Of a DNA stretch of 64,000 nucleotides, positions 27,442 through 37,098 are shown piece after piece (the stretch's first letter is position 1; each line of letters begins with the position of its first letter). The notes under the pieces were generated by a model. The model made no database searches, was not told where the DNA came from, and saw only the letters and a list, made by a program, of their open reading frames with translations. The position numbers were made by a program, and so were the translations under genes. The DNA comes from Pseudomonadota bacterium (lineage in GTDB: Bacteria > Myxococcota_A > UBA796 > CAJQPC01): contig JAAESX010000309.1 of NCBI GenBank assembly GCA_024228935.1, forward strand, positions 1-64,000, in the 5' to 3' direction.

Positions 27442-28971
27442 ATGTGGTTTCTCCTCGCCTGCACGCAGCCCGCTGATCTCCTGGTCACCGGCACCATCCA
27501 CGTCACCTCGACCTCGACCAGCGAGGCGATGGCCATCACCGACGGGCGGGTCGTCGCCCTGGGGCAGGACGCGCTGGACCTCGGCGGAAACACCCTGCTC
27601 GAGGCAGACCACGTCGTGCCCGGCATGCAGGACAGCCACACCCACCTGCTGGCCGGAAGCTTCGCGATGGACCGGCTGCTGCTGCTCGGCACGCCGAGTG
27701 AGACGCAGCTCATCGACAAGGCCGAGACCTACGCCGACGAGAACCCCGACGAGCCCTGGATCGTCGGGTACGGCTGGCTCCCCGAGCAGCTGGGCGAGCC
27801 GGACGGGCGGAACCTCGACGGCATCGATCGGCCGGTCATCCTGGTCGACAACTCGGGCCACTCGGCGGTCGTGAACTCCCAGGCGCTGGCCATCGCCGGC
27901 ATCGACGCGGACACGCCGGACCCCGACGACGGGACCATCGTGCGGGACGAGGAGGGCGACCCCACGGGCTACCTCATCGAGGGCGCGCTCAGCCTCGTGA
28001 GCGAGGTGGCCATCGGCTCGTACGACGACGATCTGCTCGCCTCGGGTCTGGCACCGACGCTCGACCGGTTCCATGGCGTGGGCATCACGGGCGTCGCCGA
28101 CATCCTGGCGCTGCCGGGCTTCGACCTGACCCGCCCCTGGATCTACGAGGACCTCGACGCTGCCGGCGAGCTGCCCATCCGCATCACCTGGTACGGGCCG
28201 ATCTTCTCGCTCGAGGACGTCGCTCCGTTGGCCGAGGCGGGCACGCTGCATCAGTCCGATCGCGTTCGATTCGGCGGCGGCAAGCTGTGGGTCGACGGCT
28301 CGATGGGGACGAACACCGCGTGGACGACCGAGGCGTACGAGGACGACCCCGAGCAGTTCGGCAACCACTACTTCACCGCCGACGACCTGGTGGCCATCGT
28401 CACCGAGGCCGAGGCGCTGAGCATGCCGCTGAAGCTCCACGTGAACGGGGACGGCGCCGTCCGGGCCGCCATCGAGGCGTTCGAGGCCCAGCCGCTGCTC
28501 ACCCAGCAGCACACGCTCGAGCACGCGACGCTCATCGCCGAGGGGGATCTGGAGCGCATCCGGGCGCTGGGGCTGGTCGTCAGCGTCCAGCCGAGCCACG
28601 TGCTGCCAGCGTCGCTCGGGGACACCGCCGAGAGCTGGGGCGACGAGCGCTTCGGCCGCGCCTATGACCACGTCGGGCTGTTCGAAGAGGGCATCCCGAC
28701 CGCCATGGGGACGGACTGGCCGGTCTGGCCCGAGCCGTCGCCGCTGCTGACCTCGTGGTCTGGCTACCAGCACGGCCAGCGCTCGCTCGATCCGGCGTAT
28801 GCGCTCGACGGGTACACCCGCGGCACGGCGCAGTCGCTCGGCTTCACCGACCTGGGCACGCTCGAGGTCGACATGCTCGCGGACTTCGTGCTGCTCGACG
28901 GGGACCCGCTCGATGGCGATCTGCTGAACGAGATCGAGGTCGTCGAGGTCTACATCGGCGGCGCTCGCTAG
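27442..28971 (+). CDS. amidohydrolase family lipoprotein (YtcJ-like)
   Basis: A 509-residue metal-dependent hydrolase of the amidohydrolase-3 group. The HxH metal motif is in VVPGMQDSHTHLL. Later ligands are in LKLHVNGDGAV and LEHATLIAEGD, and the catalytic Asp is in MGTDWPVWPEP. The N terminus is MWFLLAC, a lipobox Cys at position 7, and an in-frame TAG 12 bases upstream excludes any earlier start. It is therefore a lipoprotein with a six-residue signal. The substrate is unknown; the family includes formamide and amide hydrolases. Confidence 0.9.
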   Translation: MWFLLACTQPADLLVTGTIHVTSTSTSEAMAITDGRVVALGQDALDLGGNTLLEADHVVPGMQDSHTHLLAGSFAMDRLLLLGTPSETQLIDKAETYADENPDEPWIVGYGWLPEQLGEPDGRNLDGIDRPVILVDNSGHSAVVNSQALAIAGIDADTPDPDDGTIVRDEEGDPTGYLIEGALSLVSEVAIGSYDDDLLASGLAPTLDRFHGVGITGVADILALPGFDLTRPWIYEDLDAAGELPIRITWYGPIFSLEDVAPLAEAGTLHQSDRVRFGGGKLWVDGSMGTNTAWTTEAYEDDPEQFGNHYFTADDLVAIVTEAEALSMPLKLHVNGDGAVRAAIEAFEAQPLLTQQHTLEHATLIAEGDLERIRALGLVVSVQPSHVLPASLGDTAESWGDERFGRAYDHVGLFEEGIPTAMGTDWPVWPEPSPLLTSWSGYQHGQRSLDPAYALDGYTRGTAQSLGFTDLGTLEVDMLADFVLLDGDPLDGDLLNEIEVVEVYIGGAR

Positions 28972-28987
28972 GTCCAGCCCGGCGAGG

Positions 28988-29392
28988 TCACTCGGGCGTC
29001 CACTCGAACGCGTCGACCCCGCTCCGCGGTGCGACCAGGATGTCGAGCTGCGGGAAGTACGCGTCGCAGCCGCCGTCCTTGCCCATCTCGACGTGCGCGA
29101 AGAGCGTGCCATCCAGGACCCAGGCCGTGTAGGTCGGGCCGTCCTCGCAGCCGCCGTCGACCCACCAGTTCGTGAAGACGACGTCGCTGTCGAAGTCCAC
29201 GTCGGGGGCGTCGTCCAGCCCGGCGTCGCCCGTGTCGCCGCCGCCGTCGAGCAGGGCGCTGTACTCGTTGGCGGTCTCGATGACGGCCTGCTCTCCGTCT
29301 CGGACGTAGCCGAGCGCGTGGACCTGCAGCTCGACCTCGGTGGCTCCGCTCGGCACGGGCGAGCCCAGCCCGCATCCCAGGATCCAGAACAT
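28988..29392 (-). CDS. small lipoprotein
   Basis: A 134-residue predicted lipoprotein, start chosen at 29392 to give MFWILGC. The mature part is acidic, with an Asp/Gly-rich loop (GGGDTGDAGLDDAPDVDFDSD) and four further cysteines that could pair. I recognise no family. It is convergent with the amidohydrolase gene, 16 bases apart, and downstream of the acyl-CoA synthetase on the same strand. Confidence 0.65.
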   Translation of the reverse strand: MFWILGCGLGSPVPSGATEVELQVHALGYVRDGEQAVIETANEYSALLDGGGDTGDAGLDDAPDVDFDSDVVFTNWWVDGGCEDGPTYTAWVLDGTLFAHVEMGKDGGCDAYFPQLDILVAPRSGVDAFEWTPE

Positions 29393-29483
29393 CACGTCTC
29401 CTCCGCCTGCCACCGCAGGGTCATGGTCGCCCGGTATCCGGTCGCTCGCCACCTTCCGGTCAGCCGGGGCAGCCGGATCTCGA

Positions 29484-31013
29484 TCACGGCAGCCGCGTCT
29501 TCTGGACCTTGCCCGTGGGCGTCCTCGGCAGCTCGTCGATCGCGTGGATCGCCTTCGGGAGCTCGTGCCGGTCCAGGTGCTCCCGGCAGTACGCCAGCAG
29601 CGCGTCGTGGTCGACCTCGCCGACCACCCAGGCGTTGACCGCCTCGCCCCACTCGTCGTCGGGTCGTCCGGCGACAGCCACGTCCTCGACCCCCTCGAAC
29701 CGCGCGATGACGGCCTCGACCTCGGCCGGGAAGACGTTGCTCCCGCCGCTGACGATCATGTCCTTCTTCCGGTCGACCAGGAAGACGTAGCCGTCGTCGA
29801 TGCGCGCGATGTCGCCCGCCGTGGCGTACCCGGCTCGTTCGAGGAAGGAGTCGGACTCGATGCCCTCGTAGCCCGAGATCATGTCGCTCCGGACCCACAG
29901 CTCTCCGGGCTCGCCGCGGGCGACCGGCTGCTGGTCGTCGTCCACGAGCCGGGCCTCGATGCCGGGCATCAGCCGCCCGACGCTCTCGGGGTGCTTGGAC
30001 AGGTCGTGGGGCGAGGCGATGGTGACGATGCCCAGCTCGGTCGCGCCGTAGAAGTCGATCAGGCGGGGGCCGAGTCGACGCAGGAACTCGCGCTTCAGGT
30101 CGGGCCGCAGCGCCGCGCCTCCGTTGATGACGTACCGGAGACGGCTCTCGACCAGCCGCTCGACGCCGTCGGTCCGTAGGAGCCGCTGGATCAGCGTCGG
30201 CACCAGGAACGCGTGGGTCGCCCCCGAGTCGAGCATCCGGTCGAACGAGAAGCTGGCGTCCGTGTGCACCGAGCCGCCGACGCCGAGCATCAGCGACGAC
30301 AGCAGCATCGGGGCGGCGTGGTAGAGCGGACAGGGGGTGTACAGGCCGTCGCCGCGGCGCACGTCGAAGCCGCGCATGTAGCGGAACGCCGTGCCGATCC
30401 GGGCCCCGCGCATCTTGATCCGAGCGCCCTTGCTCGCGCCCGTGGTGCCGCTGGTGAACAGCATCATGTCGGGCTCGTCGCCCCGTCGGATGGCGATGGG
30501 GAGCCAGCGAGCCGGGGTGTCCCAGGGCTCACCGACGACCAGCTTGGGGAGGTCCGTCCAGCCGGCGAGATCGGCCTCGATGACGACCGCGACCAAGCCC
30601 GCGGTCGAGAGCTTCTTCCGGGTCTTCGCCTGCGGCGCGAACGGGGACATCGGGGCGGGAACGGCGCCCAGCTGCAGGATGCCGGCCATCGCGATGAACC
30701 ACTCGGCCTTGTTCCGCACGAGCACGCCGACGCGCTGGCGCTTCCGCACGCCGAGGTCGACCAGCATCGTGGCCAGGGAGCGTGCCCTGTCGTAGAGCTC
30801 GCCGTAGGTCAGCCGCAGCGTCCCGTCGTCGACCGCGAGCGCGTCGGGCTGGTCCGCCGCGTACGCCGCGAGCGGGATGAACAGGTCGCGTCGGCCGGTC
30901 GCGACGGACCGAAGCAGCCGCAGAGCACCGCGCGGCTTGATGCCCGCGTACAGGCCCCCGACGAGCGAGGCCCGCGCGATGTCGAAGCCGTCCTGGATCC
31001 AGTCGGTGATCAC
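29484..31013 (-). CDS. acyl-CoA synthetase (AMP-forming)
   Basis: A 509-residue ANL-superfamily adenylating enzyme. It has the P-loop MLFTSGTTGASKGARI, the ATP motif DFYGATELG and the hinge/Asp region DIARIDDGYVFLVDRKKDMIVSGGSNVFPAEVE. The C-terminal catalytic lysine is in PRTPTGKVQKTRL. It probably activates a fatty acid or other carboxylate to its CoA thioester in the cytosol, and could feed the fadN-fadA pair encoded at 55-58.6 kb. It is divergent from the glycosidase gene. Confidence 0.93.
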   Translation of the reverse strand: MITDWIQDGFDIARASLVGGLYAGIKPRGALRLLRSVATGRRDLFIPLAAYAADQPDALAVDDGTLRLTYGELYDRARSLATMLVDLGVRKRQRVGVLVRNKAEWFIAMAGILQLGAVPAPMSPFAPQAKTRKKLSTAGLVAVVIEADLAGWTDLPKLVVGEPWDTPARWLPIAIRRGDEPDMMLFTSGTTGASKGARIKMRGARIGTAFRYMRGFDVRRGDGLYTPCPLYHAAPMLLSSLMLGVGGSVHTDASFSFDRMLDSGATHAFLVPTLIQRLLRTDGVERLVESRLRYVINGGAALRPDLKREFLRRLGPRLIDFYGATELGIVTIASPHDLSKHPESVGRLMPGIEARLVDDDQQPVARGEPGELWVRSDMISGYEGIESDSFLERAGYATAGDIARIDDGYVFLVDRKKDMIVSGGSNVFPAEVEAVIARFEGVEDVAVAGRPDDEWGEAVNAWVVGEVDHDALLAYCREHLDRHELPKAIHAIDELPRTPTGKVQKTRLP

Positions 31014-31063
31014 GCCTCATCCGTAGCCGACCGAGCCGGGGAGGGCAGGCGATACTGCGCGCC

Positions 31064-32107
31064 GTGACCACCCGTCGCCAGCTCCTCGTCGGTCTCGGGG
31101 CCCTCGCTTCGACCCCCGCGCTCGCTTGTCCGAAGCCGGCGCGGCTCGACCCGGGCCCCAAGCCCGACCACGCCGGGTTCAACCTGGCGCACCTGCACCG
31201 CGAGGGCTTCGGGTACGGCAGCGAGCGAAGCCGCACGCAGCTGGCTCGGCTCGTCGAGCTCGGCGTGACGCACGTCGCCCTGACCCCGTTCGCCGGCCTG
31301 CGCGACCTGACCAGCAGCGCCATCACGCTGTCGGGGGACAGGACGCTGACCGACGAGCACCTGGTCCGCGAGGCCGAGAACGCCCGCACGCTCGGGCTGG
31401 CGGTCACGATGAAGCCCCACATCTGGAGCTGGCAGTTTTGGTCGATGGGCAAGTCCCGGCAGGACATCGTGCCCGCCGACATCGTGGCCTGGGAGAAGGC
31501 GTACACCGCATTCGCCGTGCACTACGCCAAGGTCGCCGAGCGGTGCGGTGCGGTCCTGTACTGCGTCGGCCTCGAGTACCTGGCGGTGACCAAGGCGCAC
31601 CCGGGGCTCTGGGGGCGGGTGGCGGATGCGTGCCGCCAGCACTTCACCGGGCAGCTGACGTATGCCGCGAACTGGTGGGAGGAGGCCGAGGCGTTCGCCG
31701 ACTGGAAGGCCTTCGACCTGATCGGCGTCAACGCGTACTACCCGCTGTCGGGGGCCAAGGACCCCGGTGTGAGCGAGCTCATCGACGGCTGGAGACCCCA
31801 CGTCGATGCGCTCTGCGACCTGTCGACGACCCACGACCGGCCTGTCCTGCTGTGCGAGGCCGGGCTTCGCGCCATCCAGGGTGCAGCCGAGAAGCCCTGG
31901 GAACACGGCGACGGCGGCACACCGGACGGCGAGCTGCAGGGCCGCGCGTATCTGGCCCTGCTGAGGGCGTTCGCGGACCAGCCGTGGTGGAAGGGCGTCT
32001 ACTGGTGGAAGTGGTTCACCGACCACGACGCCCGCGAGTCCGACCCGTACTCCCCGATGGGCCAGCCCGCCGAGAAGGTGCTGAGGGCGTGGTGGACCTC
32101 CCCGTAG
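31064..32107 (+). CDS. Tat-exported TIM-barrel glycoside hydrolase-like protein
   Basis: A 347-residue protein with a twin-arginine signal (TTRRQLLVGLGALAS, cleavage after ALA). The barrel has strands such as VTHVALTPFAG, LAVTMKPHIW, CVGLEYLAV (candidate acid/base Glu) and DRPVLLCEAGLR (candidate nucleophile Glu), ending in WWKGVYWWKWF. The layout resembles GH113-type mannanases and related glycosidases, but the exact family and substrate are uncertain. The GTG start is at 31064. Confidence 0.72.
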   Translation: MTTRRQLLVGLGALASTPALACPKPARLDPGPKPDHAGFNLAHLHREGFGYGSERSRTQLARLVELGVTHVALTPFAGLRDLTSSAITLSGDRTLTDEHLVREAENARTLGLAVTMKPHIWSWQFWSMGKSRQDIVPADIVAWEKAYTAFAVHYAKVAERCGAVLYCVGLEYLAVTKAHPGLWGRVADACRQHFTGQLTYAANWWEEAEAFADWKAFDLIGVNAYYPLSGAKDPGVSELIDGWRPHVDALCDLSTTHDRPVLLCEAGLRAIQGAAEKPWEHGDGGTPDGELQGRAYLALLRAFADQPWWKGVYWWKWFTDHDARESDPYSPMGQPAEKVLRAWWTSP

Positions 32108-34230
32108 ACGCCATCCTCGACGACGTCCGCGCAGCCTCCCGGGGCTGTGTTGTGGTCGCTCCGCCGGGCTCGGGCAAGACCACGCGCGTGCCGCCCGCCC
32201 TGCTCGAGGTCGTCGCGGGCACGGTGCTCCTGCTCCAGCCCCGACGGGTGGCCGCCCGACGCTGCGCCGCCCGCATCGCTCATGAGCGCGGAGAGCGCCT
32301 GGGCGAGACCATCGGGTACCGCGTCCGGTTCGACAGCAAGGTCTCCTCGAAGACCCGCCTCGAGGTGCTGACCGAGGGGCTCCTCACCCGCCGGCTGCAG
32401 TCGGACCCGTTCCTCGAGGGGGTCGACGCCGTGGTCCTCGACGAGTTCCACGAGCGCAGCTTGCACGCCGATCTGGGGCTCGCCTTGCTCCGCGAGGTCG
32501 CCGAGTCCCGCCCCCTTCGAATCGTGGTGATGAGCGCGACGATGGACCCCGAGCCGGTCGCCCGGTTCCTTGGAGGCGTGCCCGTCCTGCGCGCCGAGGG
32601 GAGGGTGTTCCCGGTCGAGGTCGAGCACAGCACGGATGCGCTGACCAAGGTCGTCCGACGCGTCCACGGCGCGGGCCACACCCTGGTCTTCCAGCCGGGC
32701 GTGCGGGACATCGAGCGGACCTGCCGGGCGCTGTCGGACCTGCCGGTGTTCCCACTCCACGGGCGTCTCCCGGCGGCGGCCCAGGACCGAGCGCTGGCCC
32801 CCAGCTCGGACCCGAAGATCGTCGTCGCCACGAACATCGCCGAGACGAGCGTGACCCTTCCGGGGGTCCGGACCGTGGTCGACTCGGGGCGCGCCAAGGT
32901 GCCGCGGTTCGATGCCGGACTCGGCGTCGACCGGCTCGAGGAGACCTGGATCAGCCAGGCCTCGGCGGACCAGCGCGCGGGTCGCGCGGGTCGCACCGGA
33001 CCGGGCCGGGCCATCCGGATGTGGGCGCGCACCCAGTCGCTCGCCCCGTTCGAGGAGCCGGCCATCGTGCGCGAGGAGCTGACGTCGCTGCTCGTCCAGC
33101 TCCTGGCCTGGGGCGTCGATCCGCGCGAGTTCGCCTGGTTCGAGCGGCCACCCGAGACGCGCCTCGATCACGCGCTCTCGCTCATCCAGCGCATGGGGGA
33201 TCCGTCCGAGCTCGTTCGCTACCCGCTGCACCCTCGGTACGCCGCCTGCTTGATCGCGGGCGCGAGCGCCTCCCAGATCGCTTGTCTCGCCGAGCGACAG
33301 GATGTCAGGCGCGTGGCGAAGCAGCTCGTCCGGATCGGCGCTCGCAGGGGCGCCGACGACGTGCAGGCCTTGCTCGCCGGGTTCCCGGACCGGGTGGCTC
33401 GCCGACGAGGAGAGCGGCGGTACCAGCTCGCCACGGGCCGGGGCGTGACGACCGACGACGACCACGGCGAGTGGATCATCGCGCTGGACATCTCGGGTGC
33501 TCGGAAGGGAGAGCGCGCGGAGGACCGGGTGCGCGTCGCCGTCGACATCGAGGGGGACTGGCTCGACGTCACCGAGCACCCCGTCGCCGGCTTCGATCCC
33601 GAGACCCGGAGCGTCCGCGGTCACCTGGAGAGGCGCGTCGGCGCCATCGTGCTCGCCCGCCACCCAGCCCCTGTCCCTCCCGAGCTCGCCGCCCAGACGC
33701 TCGCCCAGCACGCGACGCTCGACGACCTGCGGCTCGGCAAGGAGGACCGGGCCTGGCTCGCTCGCATCGAGTGGCTCGACGACCAGCGGGCCGACCTGCA
33801 CCTGGACCTGCCGGCCCTTCTCGAGGAGCAGTGCCTGGGCAAGCGCTCGCTGAAGCAGCTCGACGGAAAGGCCTTCCTGCGCCGCGTTCGACAATCGATC
33901 CAGGGCCGTGACAGTCTGGCGCCGGCCCGATTCAAGGCGCCGGGCGGGGCGTCGCTGCCCATCCGGTACGAGGTCGGTCGGCCTCCGGTCATCTCCGGCC
34001 GGATCCAGAAGCTGTTCGGCCTGGAGCGGACCCCCGAGATCGCCGGTGTGGCCTGCCTGATCGAGCTGCTCGCACCGAACGGTCGGCCCGCCCAGATCAC
34101 TCGGGACATCGCCGGGTTCTGGGGGGGCACCTACGCCGACGTGCGGAAGGACCTGCGAGGCCGGTACCCGAAGCACGCCTGGCCCGAGGTCCCGACGCTG
34201 GAGCATGCCTGGAAGCCTCGGCGGCGCTGA
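32089..34230 (+). CDS. hrpB: ATP-dependent helicase HrpB
   Basis: A 713-residue DEAH-box helicase. It has motif I APPGSGKTTRVP, QPRRVAAR, motif II as DEFH (VLDEFHERS), SAT (VVMSATMD), TNIAETSVT and QRAGRAGRTGPG. The C-terminal HrpB domain (GRIQKLFGLERTPEIAG, WGGTYADVRKDLRGRYPKHAWPEVP) identifies the family. It is about 100 residues shorter than E. coli HrpB. The start is a GTG at 32089 or 32092, inside the end of the glycosidase gene (18-base overlap). Confidence 0.94.
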   Translation: MVDLPVDAILDDVRAASRGCVVVAPPGSGKTTRVPPALLEVVAGTVLLLQPRRVAARRCAARIAHERGERLGETIGYRVRFDSKVSSKTRLEVLTEGLLTRRLQSDPFLEGVDAVVLDEFHERSLHADLGLALLREVAESRPLRIVVMSATMDPEPVARFLGGVPVLRAEGRVFPVEVEHSTDALTKVVRRVHGAGHTLVFQPGVRDIERTCRALSDLPVFPLHGRLPAAAQDRALAPSSDPKIVVATNIAETSVTLPGVRTVVDSGRAKVPRFDAGLGVDRLEETWISQASADQRAGRAGRTGPGRAIRMWARTQSLAPFEEPAIVREELTSLLVQLLAWGVDPREFAWFERPPETRLDHALSLIQRMGDPSELVRYPLHPRYAACLIAGASASQIACLAERQDVRRVAKQLVRIGARRGADDVQALLAGFPDRVARRRGERRYQLATGRGVTTDDDHGEWIIALDISGARKGERAEDRVRVAVDIEGDWLDVTEHPVAGFDPETRSVRGHLERRVGAIVLARHPAPVPPELAAQTLAQHATLDDLRLGKEDRAWLARIEWLDDQRADLHLDLPALLEEQCLGKRSLKQLDGKAFLRRVRQSIQGRDSLAPARFKAPGGASLPIRYEVGRPPVISGRIQKLFGLERTPEIAGVACLIELLAPNGRPAQITRDIAGFWGGTYADVRKDLRGRYPKHAWPEVPTLEHAWKPRRR

Positions 34231-34302
34231 TGGCGAGGCGCCACGAGGGCAGTTGAGGTCGTCCTGGCCGTCTCGAGTCGCGTTGTGGCGGTGACGAGCC
34301 AC

Positions 34303-34356
34303 TTGAACGGGGCTCAAGTCTTGAACGGGTGTCAGTTTTTGAACGGGTATCAAATC
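34303..34356 (+). repeat. three exact-phase 18-bp tandem repeats, candidate operator array
   Basis: TTGAACGGGG, TTGAACGGGT and TTGAACGGGT begin at 34303, 34321 and 34339, each followed by xTCA, so every unit is an imperfect inverted repeat TTGA-N7-TCA(A). The array ends 73 bases before the MopE-like lipoprotein ATG, in the longest intergenic gap of the window (199 bases). Regulation of the lipoprotein-phospholipase operon is inferred. Confidence 0.65.
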
Positions 34357-34429
34357 TCCGTGCCCAACCGATGGCACACGTCTTGCGCCCCTACGGCCTT
34401 CCAACCCGCCCCCCGCACCGGGTGGATCC

Positions 34430-35058
34430 ATGGGCATGACCCTCCTGCCTCTGCTCGCGTGCATCGAGACCTCGTTCGCACCCGACAAGACCGAGCCCTC
34501 CCCCAGGTCGACTCCGGCCTCGTCGAGGACACCGGCGACACTGGCCCGGACGACACCGGCGACCCGCCCCTCGCCGACGAGGACGGCCACACGGTGGACG
34601 AGGACTGCAACGACCACGACGAGGACATCCACCCCGGGGCCTCGGAGACCTGTGACGGCGTCGACGAGGACTGCGACGGCGACATCGACGAGGGCTCGGT
34701 GCCCGACACCGACGACCAGGACCTGGGCGACATCACCGACGAGTACGAGACCATCCTCACGCCCTGGCTCTTCCCCGACGGCGGCTTCAGCTGGTTCGAC
34801 GTCGAGCTGTGGCTCTACCAGGTGCCGAACGACGCCGACTACATGCTCGACCTGTACTGGATCGAGGACGACGACGGCGAGTACCGTGGCTGGGTGGCCA
34901 GCGCGGACGAGCACGGGAACGGTGGCTTCGAGGTCATCAACCACGGCGGCTCGACCGGGACCGACGACAGCGGCTGGTACCAGCTGCACGTCAGCTCGGT
35001 GTCGGGCTCCAGCTGCGCGCAGCCCTACCAGCTGCAGTTCCTCATCGGGAGTTGGTGA
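34430..35058 (+). pseudogene. MopE-like lipoprotein, frameshifted near its start
   Basis: The N-terminal lipoprotein signal (MTLLPLLAC, from the ATG at 34436 or 34430) and CIETSFAPDKTE are in one frame. The continuation (PQVDSGLVEDTGDTGPDD...) is in another, with the switch at the C-run near 34497-34504. The mature part has a MopE/thrombospondin-like Asp-Cys motif (DEDCNDHDEDIHPGASETCDGVDEDCDGDIDEG), expected to bind calcium. A C-terminal beta domain ends in CAQPYQLQFLIGSW. It would be about 210 residues if repaired. The stop overlaps the next start as TGATG. A sequencing indel is a real alternative to true loss. Confidence 0.75.
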
Positions 35059-37075
35059 TGCTGCTTCTTCTCTCCATGGCCTGCGGCGACGGCACCGGCC
35101 CTCTGGCCAACCTCGGAAACCGCGGCGAAGACGACGAGCCTCCCGTCATCACCGACGGCTGCTCGCCCCACCAGAACCTGGCCGTCGAGGTCACCGACAT
35201 CTGGGGCCGCTCGGTCGACGCGACGCTCTCGGGCGACGACGTCAGCGCCCTGGCCCCCCTGACCACGACCGAGTCCAGCTGGACCGTCGACGCCAAGCTC
35301 TCCAAGCACTTCGACGAGAGGCTGGAGATCCAGTGGGCGGCCAGGAGTTCACGGTCCCCGCCGTCGACAACGGGCGCGTCGCCGCGAGCCAGCACACCGA
35401 GACCATCGACGGGCGCGAGTGCACCGTGTTCACCGTGTTCCTCGGCCTGGACCACAAGTGGTTCGCCGCCACCGCCCCTGCGCCGACGAAGAACGACGTC
35501 ACCGTGCTCGTGAACGGCGAGGAGGCCTGGAAGTCGGTCTACGACGACGTGACCGACGCCCGCGACCGCATCACCTGGTCGACCTGGTTCTGGCACAGCG
35601 ACTTCGAGCTCAGGCGCCCGAGCGGCCACAGCGGCATGGGCGAGAGTGAGCGCTGGAAGTACACCTCGATGGCCATCCTCGAGGACAAGCCCAACGTCGA
35701 CAAGAAGATCCTCATCAACCGGTTCTGGGGCGACAACAGCGACTTCGCCGACTGGCTGAACACGGATGGCGACCTGCGGTACTGGGCCGACAAGGCCAAC
35801 GACAACTTCGAGGTCGTGGTCCAAGGCAACGACACCGAGGCTCCGCTGCATGGCGCGTACGAGGACCGGGCTCCGGACTACAGCTACCAGGACCGCGTGA
35901 AGGCGCTCTACCCCGAGCGCCAGTGGGTGCTTGGCGACGGCGGGGGCCAGGCCCGCGACTACACGCTGGACGCCGCGAGCTACCACCAGAAGGCCATCGT
36001 GGTCGACGGCGAGGTCGCCTTCGTCGGCGGCATGAACACCAAGTCCACCGACTGGGACACGAACGACCATCTGGTGTTCGACGAGCGCCGGATGGCCTTC
36101 GATGCCAGCGAGTCCGAGCGGGACGACGTCTACTGGCGCGAGGAGCTCCCCGACCTGGGACCCCGCCGGGACTACATGATGCGGGCCGAAGGCCCCGTCG
36201 CCCACGACGTCGAGGCGTTCCTGAAGGAGCGCTGGGACCTGTCGTTCGACGACGGCTCGCTCTACGCCGAGAACGCGACCAGCCTGAAGCTCGACGACCC
36301 GATGCAGGACGTCGCTGGCGGCTCGCTGGCCCAGGTCACCGTCTCGCTGCCGAACCCCATCGCGAACATGTCGATCTGGGAGACCCACGCCAAGGCGTTC
36401 GCCCAGGCCAAGGACTACATCTTCATCGAGGACCAGTACTTCCGGGCGCCGCTCTTGAACGAGACCATCGCGGCCCGCATGCTCGAGGAGCCCGACCTGG
36501 TCCTCATCGTCGTGACCAAGCCGGTCAGCGAGTGGGACCCGGGCCTGAAGTACACGTACCTGACGGACAAGTACTTCGAGGAGCTGTTCGGCGACCGGTA
36601 CCTGGTGATGCAGCTCCGGACGGCCGACATGGTGGCCGAGGAGGACTGGTACTACGACAACACCTACTGGTACGACACGGCCATCGACACGCACAGCAAG
36701 CTGCGCATCGTGGACGACGAGTACGTCAGCATCGGCAGCTGCAACTACAACAACCGCGGCTACCTGTACGAGGGGGAGATGAACCTCTCGGTGCTGGACG
36801 AGACCATCGGGAAGAACACCCGCGCCAAGGTCTTCCAGCAGCTCGTCGGACCCGAGCTCTCGCCGTACCTGTCGGCGGACGCCCAGAACAACATGGACGT
36901 GCTGCGCACCGCCATGGAGTACAACGCCGAGCTGTTCGAGTGGTGGGAGATGTACGGCGAGGACCTGGACTGGGACGAGGCCGAGGCCTACTGGGACGAC
37001 GCGCCGCCCGCCGGCTTCGTGCACCCCGTCGAGTTCTCCGGCGACTACATCGAGGTCGGCCCCGACCTGTTCTGA
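35058..37075 (+). pseudogene. phospholipase D-like lipoprotein, frameshifted
   Basis: It starts MLLLLSMACGDG (lipobox, overlapping the previous stop). The first 90 residues are in one frame, and the remainder (GGQEFTVPAV...) is in another, with the change near 35330-35345. The main body has two HKD motifs typical of phospholipase D and cardiolipin synthase: HQKAIVVDGEVAFVGG and HSKLRIVDDEYVSIGS. It would be a secreted or surface phosphodiesterase of about 672 residues. Most of the enzyme is open and conserved, so either the shift is recent or it is an error in the read. Confidence 0.82.
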
Positions 37076-37098
37076 TTGCGCGCTGATAGGGTCCGCCC

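Noticed and set aside
24760..29112. A 1450-codon open frame on the minus strand
   Set aside because: Only the part below 26529 is the kinase; the remainder is antisense to the ankyrin-like and amidohydrolase genes and is an artefact of high GC.
34303..34356. 18-bp repeats as a CRISPR remnant
   Set aside because: The units are back to back with no spacers and no cas genes are nearby.
31999..34989. A 996-codon minus-strand frame
   Set aside because: It is antisense to HrpB, which has all helicase motifs; composition is the Arg/Pro/Ala/Gly bias of shadow frames.
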